Assembly: GCF_040215105.1 (NCBI RefSeq)
Contig: NZ_CP157875.1
Span: 4,011,501-4,075,500, forward strand
Direction: 5' to 3'
Length of the DNA stretch: 64,000 bases
From: Aeromonas veronii
GTDB taxonomy: Bacteria > Pseudomonadota > Gammaproteobacteria > Enterobacterales > Aeromonadaceae
The translations under genes were made by a program, and so were the position numbers. Positions 32,926-45,750 of the stretch are shown piece by piece. The notes beneath the pieces are model-generated. The model was given only the letters and a program-made list of their open reading frames with translations, did not search any database and had not been told where the DNA came from. Positions within the stretch are counted from its first letter, which is position 1. Every line of letters begins with the position of its first letter.

Positions 32926-34173
32926 TCAGGGATTGTTCCCCAAGGGCTGCTCATGCGGCTCTTGATCCAACCCGAAAGCGGAGTGCAACGAACGCACCGC
33001 CAGCTCCAGGTACTTCTCGTCAATCACCACGGATATCTTGATTTCAGAGGTGGAAATCAACTGCATGTTGATCCCCTCCTCGCCCAATACCTTGAACATG
33101 GTGCGCGCGACACCAGGGTGATTCCACATGCCAACCCCGACGATGGAGACCTTGGCGATCTCCCCGTTGCCCTGTACGCAGGCGGCCCCCAACTCGGTGG
33201 CGGTCTCCTCCAGCAGGGCGCGGGCCCGGCGGTAGTCATCGCGATTCACCGTAAAGGTGAAATCGGCGGTGCCATCCCCCATGGTGTTCTGCACTATCAT
33301 GTCGACATCTATGTTGGCATCGCTGATCGGATTCAGGATCTGCGCCGCCACCGTGGGTCTGTCCGGCACACCCAGAATGGTCAGACTGGCCTCGTTGCGG
33401 TTGAACGCAATGCCGGAAACCAGGGGTGCTTCCATTCTCTCACCTCCGTATGTGATTAAGGTTCCCTCTCCGTCGACAAAGCTCGACAGCACCCGCAGCG
33501 GTACGCGGTACTTGCCCGCGAATTCCACCGAACGGATCTGCAGCACCTTGGCCCCCAGACTCGCCATCTCCAGCATCTCCTCGAAGGTGATGGTGGAGAG
33601 CCGCCTGGCCTTGGGCTCGATGCGCGGATCCGTGGTATAGACCCCATCCACATCGGTAAAGATCTGGCATTCATCGGCTTTGATGGCTGCCGCCACCGCC
33701 ACCGCTGTGGTATCCGAGCCGCCACGGCCCAGGGTAGTGATGGCGTTATGTTCATCACGGCCCTGGAAACCGGCGATCACCACCACCTTGCCCGCCCCCA
33801 GTGCATCCTGCACCTGTTCGGTATCGATGTGGGTGATGCGCGCCTTGCCATAGGCGGAATCGGTGTGAATGCGCACCTGATCACCGGTCATTGAGACCGC
33901 GGGACACCCCCGCTGGTTCAATGCGATGGCCAGCAGCGCTATGGTGACCTGCTCACCGGTGGAGACCAGCACATCCATCTCCCGCCGGTTGGCATCCGGA
34001 TCCAGCTGCTGGGCCATGCCCAGCAACCGGTTGGTCTCACCCGACATGGCGGAAACCACCACCACCACGTCATGCCCCTGGGCGCGGGTCAGGCTCACCC
34101 GTTCGGCGACTGCCGCTATTCTTTCCAGCGTGCCGACCGAGGTGCCGCCGTACTTCTGTACATAGAGTGCCAC
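32926..34173 (-). CDS. lysC: Aspartate kinase
   Basis: A 415-residue kinase that phosphorylates aspartate, the first step to Lys, Thr, Met and diaminopimelate. The catalytic domain starts [18 protein letters not shown] (KYGGTS motif), and two ACT domains follow ([19 protein letters not shown] and [19 protein letters not shown]). The size fits the class regulated by lysine and/or threonine in Pseudomonas and Vibrio. It starts with GTG, supported by GAGGTGATCT just upstream, 16 bp after alaS. The symbol may be applied differently in relatives that hold several isoenzymes. Confidence 0.92.
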   Translation of the reverse strand: MALYVQKYGGTSVGTLERIAAVAERVSLTRAQGHDVVVVVSAMSGETNRLLGMAQQLDPDANRREMDVLVSTGEQVTIALLAIALNQRGCPAVSMTGDQVRIHTDSAYGKARITHIDTEQVQDALGAGKVVVIAGFQGRDEHNAITTLGRGGSDTTAVAVAAAIKADECQIFTDVDGVYTTDPRIEPKARRLSTITFEEMLEMASLGAKVLQIRSVEFAGKYRVPLRVLSSFVDGEGTLITYGGERMEAPLVSGIAFNRNEASLTILGVPDRPTVAAQILNPISDANIDVDMIVQNTMGDGTADFTFTVNRDDYRRARALLEETATELGAACVQGNGEIAKVSIVGVGMWNHPGVARTMFKVLGEEGINMQLISTSEIKISVVIDEKYLELAVRSLHSAFGLDQEPHEQPLGNNP

Positions 34174-34189
34174 AGATCACCTCGCCCGT

Positions 34190-36814
<2,625 letters not shown>

Positions 36815-37152
36815 GGAAAATCCTGCTTGATTCGGATACGGACTTTTAATCGCAATAATGTAAGTTTTCTGCGGGGTAAAGTAAAACGTACCAGCCCCTG
36901 ATGGGTGAAAAAGCCCCGTTCGGGAAGGGTGCAGGCGAGCCCTTGGTGACGGCGGCGTGCCACAGGGGGAAATCAGGGGAAAATACTAAACGAGTGTCCC
37001 GGCCAGCGTCAGTCGGCGGTGACCATTTTCGACGGATTGGGGAGCATCGCCACGTTGGCATCAGGGGCTCGGGACACCCACTCAGGTGCTAAAAAGGCGG
37101 CGCCCTCCAGGCCCGAGGCTGTCAGATCCGAAGAGGCGCCACACTTTGGCGC
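36815..37152. other. Intergenic region between alaS and recX
   Basis: About 340 bp without a recognisable gene. The recX side starts with a small hairpin (GCGCC/GGCGC, 37136-37152) that lacks a T-run. The alaS promoter should lie near 36830-36900, but I cannot assign its boxes with confidence. Confidence 0.5.
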
Positions 37153-37668
37153 TTATTCCTCCTGGCCCTGCATGACGGCGATGGCATAGCGGGCCTGATC
37201 CTGATTGAAACCACGGCCCAGCAGGTACTTGAGCCACTTCATGCGCAACTTGAAATCCGCGAAATCCGTTGCCCTGGCGCGGCGCTGCAACAGCTCGGCC
37301 GCCAATTCGAACCAATCCAGCTCAGGTTGCTCGAACGCCGCCTCTATCTGGTTGTCGTCCAGCCCCTTGCGACGCAGCTCGAAGCGGATCTTGATGGGGC
37401 CATGGCCCTTGGCTGCCCCGGCCCGCACCGCCATGGCGCCGTAGCGCTCGTCGTCGACCCAGCGATGCTCACGACAATAGTCGAGAACAGCCTCGATCAC
37501 GGCGTCCGTAAAGCCCTGCTTGCGCAGCCGGTTCGCCAGCTCGGACTCGGCACTCTCCCGCCGCGCCAGACTGCGCATGGCGAAGGCGCGCGCCGCGGCA
37601 AACTGCTCTTCAAAGGTGGGCTCGGGGAGTGGGTTATCTGCGGGTTCTGACATGGGGGTATCGACCAT
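37153..37668 (-). CDS. recX: RecA regulator RecX
   Basis: The 171-residue protein is built of three-helix repeats typical of RecX (RESAESELANRLRKQGFTD, DDERYGAMAVRAGAAKGHGP, IKIRFELRRKGLDDNQI). RecX binds RecA filaments and limits their growth. It lies 35 bp downstream of recA with a weak terminator between, so it is made from read-through of recA transcription and thus under SOS control. The start is uncertain: ATG 37668 or 37653. Confidence 0.92.
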   Translation of the reverse strand: MVDTPMSEPADNPLPEPTFEEQFAAARAFAMRSLARRESAESELANRLRKQGFTDAVIEAVLDYCREHRWVDDERYGAMAVRAGAAKGHGPIKIRFELRRKGLDDNQIEAAFEQPELDWFELAAELLQRRARATDFADFKLRMKWLKYLLGRGFNQDQARYAIAVMQGQEE

Positions 37669-37675
37669 AAATGAG

Positions 37676-37701
37676 AAGGCCGGGTATCAACCCGGCCTCT
37701 T
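37676..37701 (-). terminator. Hairpin between recA and recX
   Basis: On the minus strand GGCCGGGTTGATACCCGGCC followed by a poor T-tract. This agrees with partial termination between recA and recX, as known in E. coli. Confidence 0.7.
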
Positions 37702-37703
37702 TG

Positions 37704-38768
37704 TTATTCGAACTCTTGCTCGTTTTCGGGCTCGAACTCATCGGCCTCGGCCACCTCGGCCTTGCCGTCCTGCGGGATGGCACCCGACAGCAGCAGTTCG
37801 CGCAGACGGGCTTCCACCTCAGCCGCCATCGCCTTGTTCTCGGAGAACAGCTTCATCACGTTGGCCTTGCCCTGACCGATCTTCTCGCCGTTGTAGCTGT
37901 ACCAGGCGCCAGCCTTGTCGATCAGCTTGTGCTTGACGCCTAGGTCCACCAGCTCGCCTTCCTTGGAGATACCGGCCCCGTAGAAGATCTGGAACTCGGC
38001 CTGCTTGAAGGGAGGCGCCACCTTGTTCTTGACGACCTTGACGCGGGTCTCGTTGCCGACCACTTCGTCCCCTTCCTTGATGGCGCCGGTACGACGGATG
38101 TCGAGACGCACGGAGGCGTAGAACTTCAGGGCGTTACCACCTGTGGTGGTCTCGGGGCTGCCGAACATGACGCCGATCTTCATCCGGATCTGGTTGATGA
38201 AGATGCACAGGCAGTTGGCATTCTTGATGTTGGCGGTCAGTTTGCGCAGGGCCTGGGACATCAGACGAGCCTGCAGACCGACGTGGGAATCCCCCATCTC
38301 GCCTTCGATTTCGGCCTTCGGCGTCAGGGCGGCCACGGAGTCGACGATGATGACGTCGACGGCATTGGAGCGCACCAGCATGTCGCAGATTTCGAGAGCC
38401 TGTTCGCCTGTGTCAGGCTGGGAAATCAGCAGATCATCGACGTTTACACCGAGCTTGGCAGCATAAATGGGATCCAGGGCGTGCTCCGCATCGACGAATG
38501 CACAAGTCTTGCCTTTCTTCTGGGCTTCCGCGATCACCTGCAGGGTCAGGGTCGTCTTGCCGGAGGATTCCGGACCGTAGATCTCGACGATACGGCCACA
38601 GGGCAGACCGCCGATCCCCAGCGCCACGTCCAGGGAGAGAGAACCGGTGGAGATGGCTTCGATGTCCATGGTCTTGCTGTCGCCCAGACGCATGATGGAG
38701 CCCTTGCCGAACTGCTTCTCGATCTGCCCCAGCGCAGCCGCCAGTGCCTTCTGTTTGTTCTGATCCAT
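37704..38768 (-). CDS. recA: Recombinase RecA
   Basis: The 354-residue recombinase has Walker [19 protein letters not shown], the Walker B strand [16 protein letters not shown]2 region [21 protein letters not shown] (given in part as [16 protein letters not shown]), and an acidic C-terminal tail. It drives homologous recombination and induces LexA cleavage. A GGAG site precedes the start and a perfect LexA box lies 49 bp upstream. Confidence 0.98.
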   Translation of the reverse strand: MDQNKQKALAAALGQIEKQFGKGSIMRLGDSKTMDIEAISTGSLSLDVALGIGGLPCGRIVEIYGPESSGKTTLTLQVIAEAQKKGKTCAFVDAEHALDPIYAAKLGVNVDDLLISQPDTGEQALEICDMLVRSNAVDVIIVDSVAALTPKAEIEGEMGDSHVGLQARLMSQALRKLTANIKNANCLCIFINQIRMKIGVMFGSPETTTGGNALKFYASVRLDIRRTGAIKEGDEVVGNETRVKVVKNKVAPPFKQAEFQIFYGAGISKEGELVDLGVKHKLIDKAGAWYSYNGEKIGQGKANVMKLFSENKAMAAEVEARLRELLLSGAIPQDGKAEVAEADEFEPENEQEFE

Positions 38769-38816
38769 GCCAATCTCCGCTGGGAATCGTGGTAAGAAAT
38801 GAAGTTGGGCTAAGTA

Positions 38817-38836
38817 TACTGTTTATGTATACAGTA
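38817..38836 (-). promoter_or_regulatory. LexA box (SOS box) of recA
   Basis: TACTGTTTATGTATACAGTA matches CTGT-N8-ACAG perfectly and extends the palindrome by two bases on each side. It lies between recA and pncC. Confidence 0.95.
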
Positions 38837-38847
38837 TCAAGCCCAAA

Positions 38848-39339
38848 TTATCTGAGCAGGGCCAACAAGCCGGAGAGCGCCTGTCTGACGGCCTGTTCTC
38901 GCACTTGCTGGCGGTCGCCGTCGAAGCGGGCCAGCAGGGAGTGCTGGCGGCCGCTCTTGTCCGCCCAGGCGAACCAGACGGTACCCACCGGTTTGTCATC
39001 GTTGCCGCCACCCGGGCCGGCGATGCCGCTGATGGCAACGCTGATGCCCGCATCGGAGCGGGCCAGGGCTCCCCGCGCCATCTCCAGCACCACGGTCTCG
39101 CTGACGGCGCCGTGACGCAGCAGACTGTCGATGCTGACGCCCAGCATCTGCTGCTTGGCCTCGTTGGTGTAGGTGACAAAGCCCCGGTCAAACCAGCCCG
39201 AGCTGCCGGCGATATCGGTGATGGCGGTGGCCACGCCGCCGCCGGTACAGGACTCCGCGGTCGTGGCCAGCCAGCCCCGTGCCGTCAGCGCCTCGCCCAG
39301 TTCCAGGGAGAGGCGGGCGATCTCTGTATCAAGCCCCAT
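38848..39339 (-). CDS. pncC: Nicotinamide-nucleotide amidohydrolase (CinA C-terminal domain)
   Basis: The 163-residue protein is the stand-alone CinA C-terminal domain, which deamidates NMN to NaMN. The family signature TTAESCTGGGVATAITDIAG holds the catalytic Ser, and AISGIAGPGGGNDDKPVGTV follows. ATG 39339 is chosen because GAGGG lies 7 nt upstream; the frame extends to 39411. The pncC-recA-recX order is common in gammaproteobacteria. Confidence 0.92.
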   Translation of the reverse strand: MGLDTEIARLSLELGEALTARGWLATTAESCTGGGVATAITDIAGSSGWFDRGFVTYTNEAKQQMLGVSIDSLLRHGAVSETVVLEMARGALARSDAGISVAISGIAGPGGGNDDKPVGTVWFAWADKSGRQHSLLARFDGDRQQVREQAVRQALSGLLALLR

Positions 39340-39595
39340 CGTCATGCCCTCGTTGGCCCCTTGCGGGCTGAATATGGGGCTCATTATGCAATTGCCCCTG
39401 CCTGGGGACAACCCGCGAGGGGCCCCCTGCGTCAGCCTGGTTCAGGCGCCGGTGGCCATTCACCAGACGAGCGCCCTGGCAAATGGTCCGCGCTTAAGCT
39501 TCAGTACATGGGGGCTCTCTATAATCAACGGGCGCCGCCGTTGGAGCGGCATCCACTTGATGAATACCTTCCGATGAAAACATGGAGAAGAACAG

Positions 39596-40003
39596 ATGAA
39601 GCATCAGTTTAAAGTTGCCATGGCCGCGCTGGCTATCTGTGTGAGCAGCCAGGCCTTCGCCGCCGAGAGCGCTCCCGAGCTGCAAACCGAGACCACCCTG
39701 GCCCAGGAGCTGAACCTCTCCAGCGCCCAGGTTGAACAGATCAAGGGGCTGCGGGAGCAGGCGGCCAAGGAGCTCAGCTCCGTCAAGCTCGATGCCATCG
39801 GTCAGGATGTCATCGTCAACATGATCAAGAGCGGCAAGTGGGATGAAGCAGCAGCCAAGAAACAGCTGCAGACCATCAGCAACGTCCAGGCCGAGGCTCG
39901 CTACTACCGCGCCCACTACCTGTTCGAGGTGAGCAAGGTGCTGACTGCCGAGCAAAAAGCCAAGCTGCACGAGATGCTGAGCGGCGGTGAAGCCATGTAC
40001 TAA
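39596..40003 (+). CDS. Spy/CpxP-like periplasmic protein
   Basis: The 135-residue protein has a signal peptide (cleavage near AFAAES) and a helical body with two LTxxQ-like motifs (LNLSSAQVEQIKGLREQAAK and KVLTAEQKAKLHEML), the mark of the Spy/CpxP family of ATP-independent periplasmic chaperones and envelope-stress sensors. The fit to Spy is only partial; the protein is somewhat shorter. GGAG precedes ATG 39596. It stands between pncC and mutS with its own promoter region. Confidence 0.7.
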   Translation: MKHQFKVAMAALAICVSSQAFAAESAPELQTETTLAQELNLSSAQVEQIKGLREQAAKELSSVKLDAIGQDVIVNMIKSGKWDEAAAKKQLQTISNVQAEARYYRAHYLFEVSKVLTAEQKAKLHEMLSGGEAMY

Positions 40004-40251
40004 GGGCGATGCCCTCCCATCCCCGTTGCCAGACGGGGATGTTGTCTATCCCCGTCTCTTCCCGCCACCCGAGTCCTCCCCAGTCCAGCCAGCTCACTGC
40101 GTCAGGGCGCACCAACCCGGTCAAGACGCCGGGTTTGCCCCCAAGACGGAGATTCCCCCTCACCATCCGCCCCCGAGCATGTAGAATGGCTGCCAGATTC
40201 AGACCCAAGATGGCAGACGCTTCCCTGCCAGAGCACCTTCTGGAATAGCAC

Positions 40252-42822
40252 ATGACAGCACAGCACCCAGTCAGCGGCGCCACCCTCAGCGCCCACACCC
40301 CCATGATGCAGCAGTACCTGACTCTCAAGGCCGAGAACCCGGAGATCCTGCTGTTCTACCGGATGGGCGACTTCTACGAGCTCTTCTATGACGATGCCCG
40401 CAAGGCCTCCCAGCTGCTCGACATCTCCCTGACCAAGCGCGGCCAGTCCGCCGGCAGCCCCATCCCCATGGCCGGGGTGCCCTATCATGCCATCGAGGGG
40501 TATCTGGCCAAGCTGGTGCAGCTCGGCGAGTCTGCCGCCATCTGTGAGCAGGTGGGGGATCCCGCCACCAGCAAGGGGCCGGTGGAGCGCAAGGTGGTAC
40601 GCATCATCACCCCGGGCACCGTCTCCGACGAGGCGCTGCTCAGTGAACGCCAGGACAACCTGATCGCCGCCGTCTATCACGATGGCCGCCGCTTCGGCTA
40701 CGGCACCCTGGACATCGGCTCCGGCCGCTTCTTCATCAATCAGTTCGACAAGGAAGAGACCCTGCTGGCGGAGCTGCAACGCACCAACCCGGCCGAGCTG
40801 CTCTACCCGGAATCCTTCGAGTTCCTGCACCACGTCGAGGGCCGCCGCGGCCTGCGCCGCCGCCCGGAGTGGGAGTTCGAGCTGGGTACAGCTCGCAAGC
40901 TGTTGTGCCAGCAGTTCGGCACCCAGGATCTGGTGGGCTTCGGGGTCGAACAGAGCGAGACCGCCCTGTGCGCCGCCGGCTGTCTGATGCAGTACGTGAA
41001 GGACACCCAGCGCACCGCCCTGCCCCACATTCGCGGTGTGCGACTGGAGCAGCCGGATCACGCCGTCATCATGGATGCCGCCACCCGCCGCAACCTGGAA
41101 CTGACCCAGAACCTGGCGGGCGGTTATGACAATACGCTCGCCGAAGTGCTGGACAGGACCGCCACCCCCATGGGCAGCCGCTTGCTCAAGCGCTGGATCC
41201 ACCAGCCGATCCGGGATCGGGTGATCCTCAAGGGGCGCCAGAGCACCATCGCCGAGCTCATCGAGCAGAACCTCTACGACGAACTGGGCGGCCTGCTGCG
41301 CCAGGTCGGCGACGTGGAGCGGGTGCTGGCGCGTCTGGCCCTGCGCAGTGCCCGTCCCCGCGATCTCACCCGGCTGCGCCAGGCCTTCGGCCAACTGCCC
41401 GAGCTGCAACGGCTGCTGGCGGACAGCGAACACGAGGCCGTGCAGCAGCTGAGCGAACGGGCAAGCACCTTCCCCGAGCTGCTTGAGCTGCTGGAGCGCG
41501 CCGTGATGGAGGTGCCGCCGGTGCTGATCCGCGATGGCGGCGTCATCCGCGATGGTTTCAACCAGGAGCTGGACGAGCTGCGGGATCTCGCCAACGGCGC
41601 CACCGCGAGCCTCGCCCGCATCGAGGAGCGGGAGAAGGCCCTCACCGGCATCAATACCCTCAAGGTGGGCTACAACAAGGTGCACGGTTTCTACATCGAG
41701 GTGAGCCGTGCCAACAGCCACCTGGTGCCCACCCACTACATCCGCCGCCAGACCCTCAAGAACAACGAGCGCTACATCATCGATGAGCTCAAGAAGTACG
41801 AGGACAAGGTGCTCACCGCCCAGGCCCAGGCGCTGGCGCTGGAGAAGCGTCTCTACGAGGAGTTGCTCGACGCCCTGTTGCCCCACCTCGGCGAACTGCA
41901 GGAGTCCGCCGCCGCGCTGGCGGAGCTGGACGTGCTGTCAAACCTGGCAGAGCGGGCCGAGACCCTGGACTACCGCTGCCCCACCCTGACCGAGGAGGAT
42001 CAGATCCTGATCGAGGCGGGTCGCCACCCCGTGGTGGAACAGGTGATGACGGATCCCTTTATCGCCAACCCGATCAACCTGCAGCGCAGTCGCCGCATGC
42101 TGATCATCACGGGCCCGAACATGGGGGGTAAATCCACCTACATGCGCCAGACGGCGCTCATCGTGCTGCTGGCCCACATCGGCGCCTATGTGCCCGCGAG
42201 CAGCGCCCGCATCGGCCCCATCGACCGCATCTTCACCCGCATCGGGGCCTCGGATGACCTGGCTTCCGGCCGTTCCACCTTCATGGTGGAAATGACCGAG
42301 ACCGCCAACATCCTCAACAACGCCACCGCCCGCAGCCTGGTGCTGATGGACGAGATCGGCCGCGGCACCAGCACCTACGACGGCCTCTCCTTAGCCTGGG
42401 CCTGTGCCGAGCAGCTGGCGAGCAAGATAGGCGCCTACACCCTGTTCGCGACCCACTACTTCGAGCTGACCCAGCTGCCCGCGCTGATGGAGGGGCTGGC
42501 CAACGTCCATCTGGATGCGGTGGAACACGGAGACACCATCGCCTTCATGCACGCGGTGCAGGAGGGGGCGGCCAGCCGCTCCTACGGTCTGCAGGTGGCG
42601 GCGCTGGCAGGAGTGCCCAAATCGGTGATCCATCAGGCTCGCCACAAGCTGGCCGAGCTGGAGAGCGCCACGCCGGCCCCCGCCGGCGAGGCACGCCCGG
42701 CCCCGGTCGTGCTGACGCCCCAGCCCCACCCCGTGGTGGAAGAGCTGGCAGCTGTGCGCCCGGATGAGCTCAGCCCCCGTCAGGCACTGGATCTGCTCTA
42801 TCGCCTCAAGCAGTTGCTGTAA
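40252..42822 (+). CDS. mutS: DNA mismatch repair protein MutS
   Basis: The 856-residue protein has the mismatch-recognition domain with [15 protein letters not shown] (F-x-E mismatch motif), the connector and lever domains, the clamp ([20 protein letters not shown]), and the ATPase with Walker [27 protein letters not shown] and [15 protein letters not shown]. The C-terminal tail holds the tetramerisation peptide ([15 protein letters not shown]). A terminator follows. Confidence 0.97.
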   Translation: MTAQHPVSGATLSAHTPMMQQYLTLKAENPEILLFYRMGDFYELFYDDARKASQLLDISLTKRGQSAGSPIPMAGVPYHAIEGYLAKLVQLGESAAICEQVGDPATSKGPVERKVVRIITPGTVSDEALLSERQDNLIAAVYHDGRRFGYGTLDIGSGRFFINQFDKEETLLAELQRTNPAELLYPESFEFLHHVEGRRGLRRRPEWEFELGTARKLLCQQFGTQDLVGFGVEQSETALCAAGCLMQYVKDTQRTALPHIRGVRLEQPDHAVIMDAATRRNLELTQNLAGGYDNTLAEVLDRTATPMGSRLLKRWIHQPIRDRVILKGRQSTIAELIEQNLYDELGGLLRQVGDVERVLARLALRSARPRDLTRLRQAFGQLPELQRLLADSEHEAVQQLSERASTFPELLELLERAVMEVPPVLIRDGGVIRDGFNQELDELRDLANGATASLARIEEREKALTGINTLKVGYNKVHGFYIEVSRANSHLVPTHYIRRQTLKNNERYIIDELKKYEDKVLTAQAQALALEKRLYEELLDALLPHLGELQESAAALAELDVLSNLAERAETLDYRCPTLTEEDQILIEAGRHPVVEQVMTDPFIANPINLQRSRRMLIITGPNMGGKSTYMRQTALIVLLAHIGAYVPASSARIGPIDRIFTRIGASDDLASGRSTFMVEMTETANILNNATARSLVLMDEIGRGTSTYDGLSLAWACAEQLASKIGAYTLFATHYFELTQLPALMEGLANVHLDAVEHGDTIAFMHAVQEGAASRSYGLQVAALAGVPKSVIHQARHKLAELESATPAPAGEARPAPVVLTPQPHPVVEELAAVRPDELSPRQALDLLYRLKQLL

Positions 42823-42844
42823 CCGGCGCCGAACGACAGCCATG

Positions 42845-42875
42845 AAAAAAGGGAACCGCGAGGTTCCCTTTTTTA
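42845..42875. terminator. Bidirectional terminator between mutS and the BCCT gene
   Basis: A6-GGGAACC-GCGA-GGTTCCC-T6, perfect stem between convergent genes. Confidence 0.9.
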
Positions 42876-42911
42876 TTTTCCGTTCAATGGCTTGCCATCG
42901 GTCGGTTTGGC

Positions 42912-44510
42912 TTAGGCCGGACCAATCCGGTCAATCAGGCTCAGGTGGGAGGAGCCGTCGTGACGCTTGAGGTTCTGCCGGTACTCGAACTGGCGCTGAC
43001 TCTCTTGCTTCAAACCCAGCATCAGGGAGTAGCACATGGCCAGCATGATCAGGGAGAAGGGCAGCGCCGCTATGATGCTGGCCGCCTGCAGAGCCGCCAG
43101 GCCGCCGGACACCAGCAGTATGGCCGCCACCAGTCCCTGACCCAGACCCCAGATGGCGCGGTGCAGCACGGGGGGATCCTGATCACCGATGGAGAGCAGT
43201 GTCGTGATCACGAGCGTGCCCGAGTCGCTGGAGGTGATGAAGTAGGTGCAGATGAGCAGGGTCAGTACCCCTTTGGCGATCCAGCCGAAGGTATCCCAGT
43301 GCAGCAGCTCCACCGTCTTGTAGAGGGCCAGGGTCACATCCTGGTTGACCGCTTCGACCACGCCACCGCTGCCGAACAGCTCGAGGTGCATGGCGGTGCC
43401 ACCGAACACGGTGAGCCAGAGCATGCCGAGCAGGGAGGGCACCAGCAGGACGCCGAGCACGAACTCGCGGATGGTACGGCCCTTGGAGATGCGGGCGATG
43501 AACATGCCGACAAAGGGTGCCCAGGCAATCCACCAGCCCCAGTAGAAGGCGGTCCAGCTGGACTGCCAGGCCGAGGTGCCGTTGGCCTCGGTATTGGTCC
43601 AGAAGCTCAGCTTGACGATGTTTTGCAGGTAGTCACCGATGTTCTGCACATAGGCGTTGAGCAGATAGGTGGTCGGCCCCAGTGCGAGGAAGAGGGCAAG
43701 CACGAAGACGCTGAGCCAGATGTTGAGTTCGGAGAGGATCTTCACCCCGCGCCCCACCCCGGAGATGGCGGAAAGTGTAGCAATAACGCTGATGCCGCCG
43801 ATGAGCCAGAGCTGGTTGGTCTGGGAGACCCCCATGCCAAACAGCTGGTTCAGACCCGTATTCATCTGGGAGACCCCCAGTCCCAGGGAAGTCGCCACCC
43901 CGAACACGGTGCCGAACACCGCCAGCACGTCGGCCGCGTGGCCCCAGAAGCCGTAGATGCGCTCACCGAGGATGGGATAGAGCACGGAGCGGATCGCCAG
44001 TGGCAACTTGCGGCGGTAGCTGAAGAACGCCAGCGAGAGACCGACGATCACATAGATGGCCCAGGGATGCAGGCCCCAGTGGAAGAAGGTGAGGCGCATG
44101 GCGATCTGGGCCGCCTCCGGGGTCATCCCCTCGGTGATGAAGGGATTGCTCTGCAGGTGATACATGGGCTCGGCGATGCTCCAGAACACCAGACCTATGC
44201 CCATGCCGGCACTGAACAACATGGAGAACCAGGCGAAGTAGCCAAATTCCGGTACCTGGTCGTCGTCGCCCAGCCGGATGCTGCCAAAGCGGCTGAACAT
44301 CAGATAGACGGCGAAGAACAGAAACAGGGCGACTACCAGGATGTAGTACCACTTGAAGCCGGCAATGATGGTGTCTTTGGCGCCGGTAAACCAGGTCCCC
44401 GCGGTATCAGGATCGAAGACGCCGAACAGCAGGAACAGGGTCACGACGGTCAGGGCCGTCATGGCCATGGTGGGATTGAGGCCTTTCAACAGCCCTTTGG
44501 TTGCTCTCAT
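42912..44510 (-). CDS. BCCT-family osmolyte (betaine/carnitine/choline) transporter
   Basis: The 532-residue transporter has twelve membrane segments. Family motifs are GMGIGLVFWSIAEPMYHL, the aromatic substrate box in FYWGWWIAWAPFVGMFIARI (WGWWIAW), and FITSSDSGTLV. It should take up betaine-type compatible solutes with Na+ or H+. It is the second gene after the 176-residue protein; its AAGGAGG site overlaps that gene's stop codon. Divergence from a CosR/EctR-like MarR regulator supports an osmolyte role; the exact substrate cannot be read. Confidence 0.9.
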   Translation of the reverse strand: MRATKGLLKGLNPTMAMTALTVVTLFLLFGVFDPDTAGTWFTGAKDTIIAGFKWYYILVVALFLFFAVYLMFSRFGSIRLGDDDQVPEFGYFAWFSMLFSAGMGIGLVFWSIAEPMYHLQSNPFITEGMTPEAAQIAMRLTFFHWGLHPWAIYVIVGLSLAFFSYRRKLPLAIRSVLYPILGERIYGFWGHAADVLAVFGTVFGVATSLGLGVSQMNTGLNQLFGMGVSQTNQLWLIGGISVIATLSAISGVGRGVKILSELNIWLSVFVLALFLALGPTTYLLNAYVQNIGDYLQNIVKLSFWTNTEANGTSAWQSSWTAFYWGWWIAWAPFVGMFIARISKGRTIREFVLGVLLVPSLLGMLWLTVFGGTAMHLELFGSGGVVEAVNQDVTLALYKTVELLHWDTFGWIAKGVLTLLICTYFITSSDSGTLVITTLLSIGDQDPPVLHRAIWGLGQGLVAAILLVSGGLAALQAASIIAALPFSLIMLAMCYSLMLGLKQESQRQFEYRQNLKRHDGSSHLSLIDRIGPA

Positions 44511-44519
44511 CTGGCCTCC

Positions 44520-45050
44520 TTAGTCATGGTTGAAAAAATCTTCGCCGACGTGATCGCCCGCCCCGCCGATGGCGCGATAGACCAGACGGCCCGCCACCTG
44601 TTCACGGTGATCCACCAGGCTGACCGACGGTTGACCGTTCACCGCATGGCGCTTGCCGAGGAAGATGGCCATGGGAACCCCCAGGCTGGAGACGCCGCTG
44701 GTGATCCAGAGCCGGTTGAAATCGTAGGAGCCGCCGATGAATTCAAGTTGGGCCAAGCCGTTGTCCAGGCCCGCCAGGTAGAAGTTCATGGCGCTCTCGT
44801 CGGGGAAGAGGTGTACCAGCACATAGGCATAGCGCAGTTCGTTCACCAATTCCTTTAAGCTGAAAGCACCGGTGTTGCTGCAAGAGAGGGGCAACTCACC
44901 ATCGTAGTGATGCACCTTGAGGTTGTTCGGGTCTTCGTCATAGGCGGGCTGGTAACGCACGAATGCCGAGGTATCTGGCAGTTCATAGCGAACTCTGACT
45001 ACCCGTAGCTCGTTCACAAGGGACTTGATATCCAGGTCGTTCTGCATCAT
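44520..45050 (-). CDS. Conserved protein of unknown function upstream of the BCCT gene
   Basis: The 176-residue protein is soluble, without signal peptide or membrane segment, and probably of mixed alpha/beta fold (VNELRVVRVRYELPDTSAFV, LAGLDNGLAQLEFIGGSYDF, SLVDHREQVAGRLVYRAIGG). I do not recognise the family. ATG 45050 has GAGGAG 5 nt upstream. Only 9 bp separate it from the transporter gene, so the two are an operon and it may serve osmolyte transport or its control. Confidence 0.65.
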   Translation of the reverse strand: MMQNDLDIKSLVNELRVVRVRYELPDTSAFVRYQPAYDEDPNNLKVHHYDGELPLSCSNTGAFSLKELVNELRYAYVLVHLFPDESAMNFYLAGLDNGLAQLEFIGGSYDFNRLWITSGVSSLGVPMAIFLGKRHAVNGQPSVSLVDHREQVAGRLVYRAIGGAGDHVGEDFFNHD

Positions 45051-45096
45051 TTCGCTCCTCAAAGATCGGATTAAATTTCGAAAACAGCGGGATAAC

Positions 45097-45115
45097 CTAA
45101 CACAAAATTAGTTAG
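45097..45115. promoter_or_regulatory. Inverted repeat, candidate MarR-type operator
   Basis: CTAAC-N9-GTTAG between the divergent BCCT operon and the MarR-type gene. Position and symmetry suit a MarR dimer; the sequence itself is AT-rich as in known operators. Confidence 0.45.
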
Positions 45116-45196
45116 AGCAGAAACTATTAGACCAAAAACCATATTGACCTTGTGTGGAATTAGGCGGAAAATCTTGCGCCTCTCAACTACCAGGCC

Positions 45197-45691
45197 ATGA
45201 GCCGGACCCCAGTGGAAAAACATGATGAAGTGCTGGTCGCCCTGCGCCAGATCATCCGTGCCATCGATATGCACTCCAAACGCTTGATCAAGGAAGCCGG
45301 GCTGACCTCACCACAGCTCCTGCTGCTCAAGGGGATAGACGATCTGGGGCAGATCTCCATGCGCCAGCTGGCGGATCACACCAACATGAGCCAGGCCACC
45401 GCCACCACCATCATGGATCGGCTCGAGAGCCGCCACTTGGTGCAACGGATCCGCAGCGAGACCGACAAGCGCAAGGTACATGCGACGCTGACTGACGCGG
45501 GCCGAGCCCTGCTGGAACAGGCGCCGACCCCGCTGCAAGAGAGCTTCATCCTGCGCTTCCAGGCTCTGGAAACCTGGGAACAGACCCTGCTGCTCTCCTC
45601 CCTGCAGCGGATCTCCTCCATGATGAATGCCGATGGCATCGACGCCGCACCAGTGCTGAGCGTCAGGCCCCTCACCGAGGAGCGGGCATAA
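45197..45691 (+). CDS. MarR-family regulator, CosR/EctR-like
   Basis: The 164-residue protein has the MarR winged helix: LTSPQLLLLKGIDDLGQISM, recognition helix MSQATATTIMDRLESR and wing RIRSETDKRKVHATLTDAG. The N-terminal ALRQIIRAIDMHSKRL resembles CosR/EctR, regulators of ectoine and betaine genes in marine and brackish bacteria. It is divergent from a BCCT operon, which fits that role. Assignment to CosR/EctR is an inference from memory of the family. Confidence 0.8.
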   Translation: MSRTPVEKHDEVLVALRQIIRAIDMHSKRLIKEAGLTSPQLLLLKGIDDLGQISMRQLADHTNMSQATATTIMDRLESRHLVQRIRSETDKRKVHATLTDAGRALLEQAPTPLQESFILRFQALETWEQTLLLSSLQRISSMMNADGIDAAPVLSVRPLTEERA

Positions 45692-45720
45692 AAAAAGCTC
45701 CCATTCGGGAGCTTTTTTTA
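45690..45720. terminator. Bidirectional terminator after the MarR gene
   Basis: A7-GCTCCC-ATTC-GGGAGC-T7, between convergent genes. Confidence 0.9.
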
Positions 45721-45750
45721 TGGGCAGGCGCGGAAGGCGCCGCACTCGTA

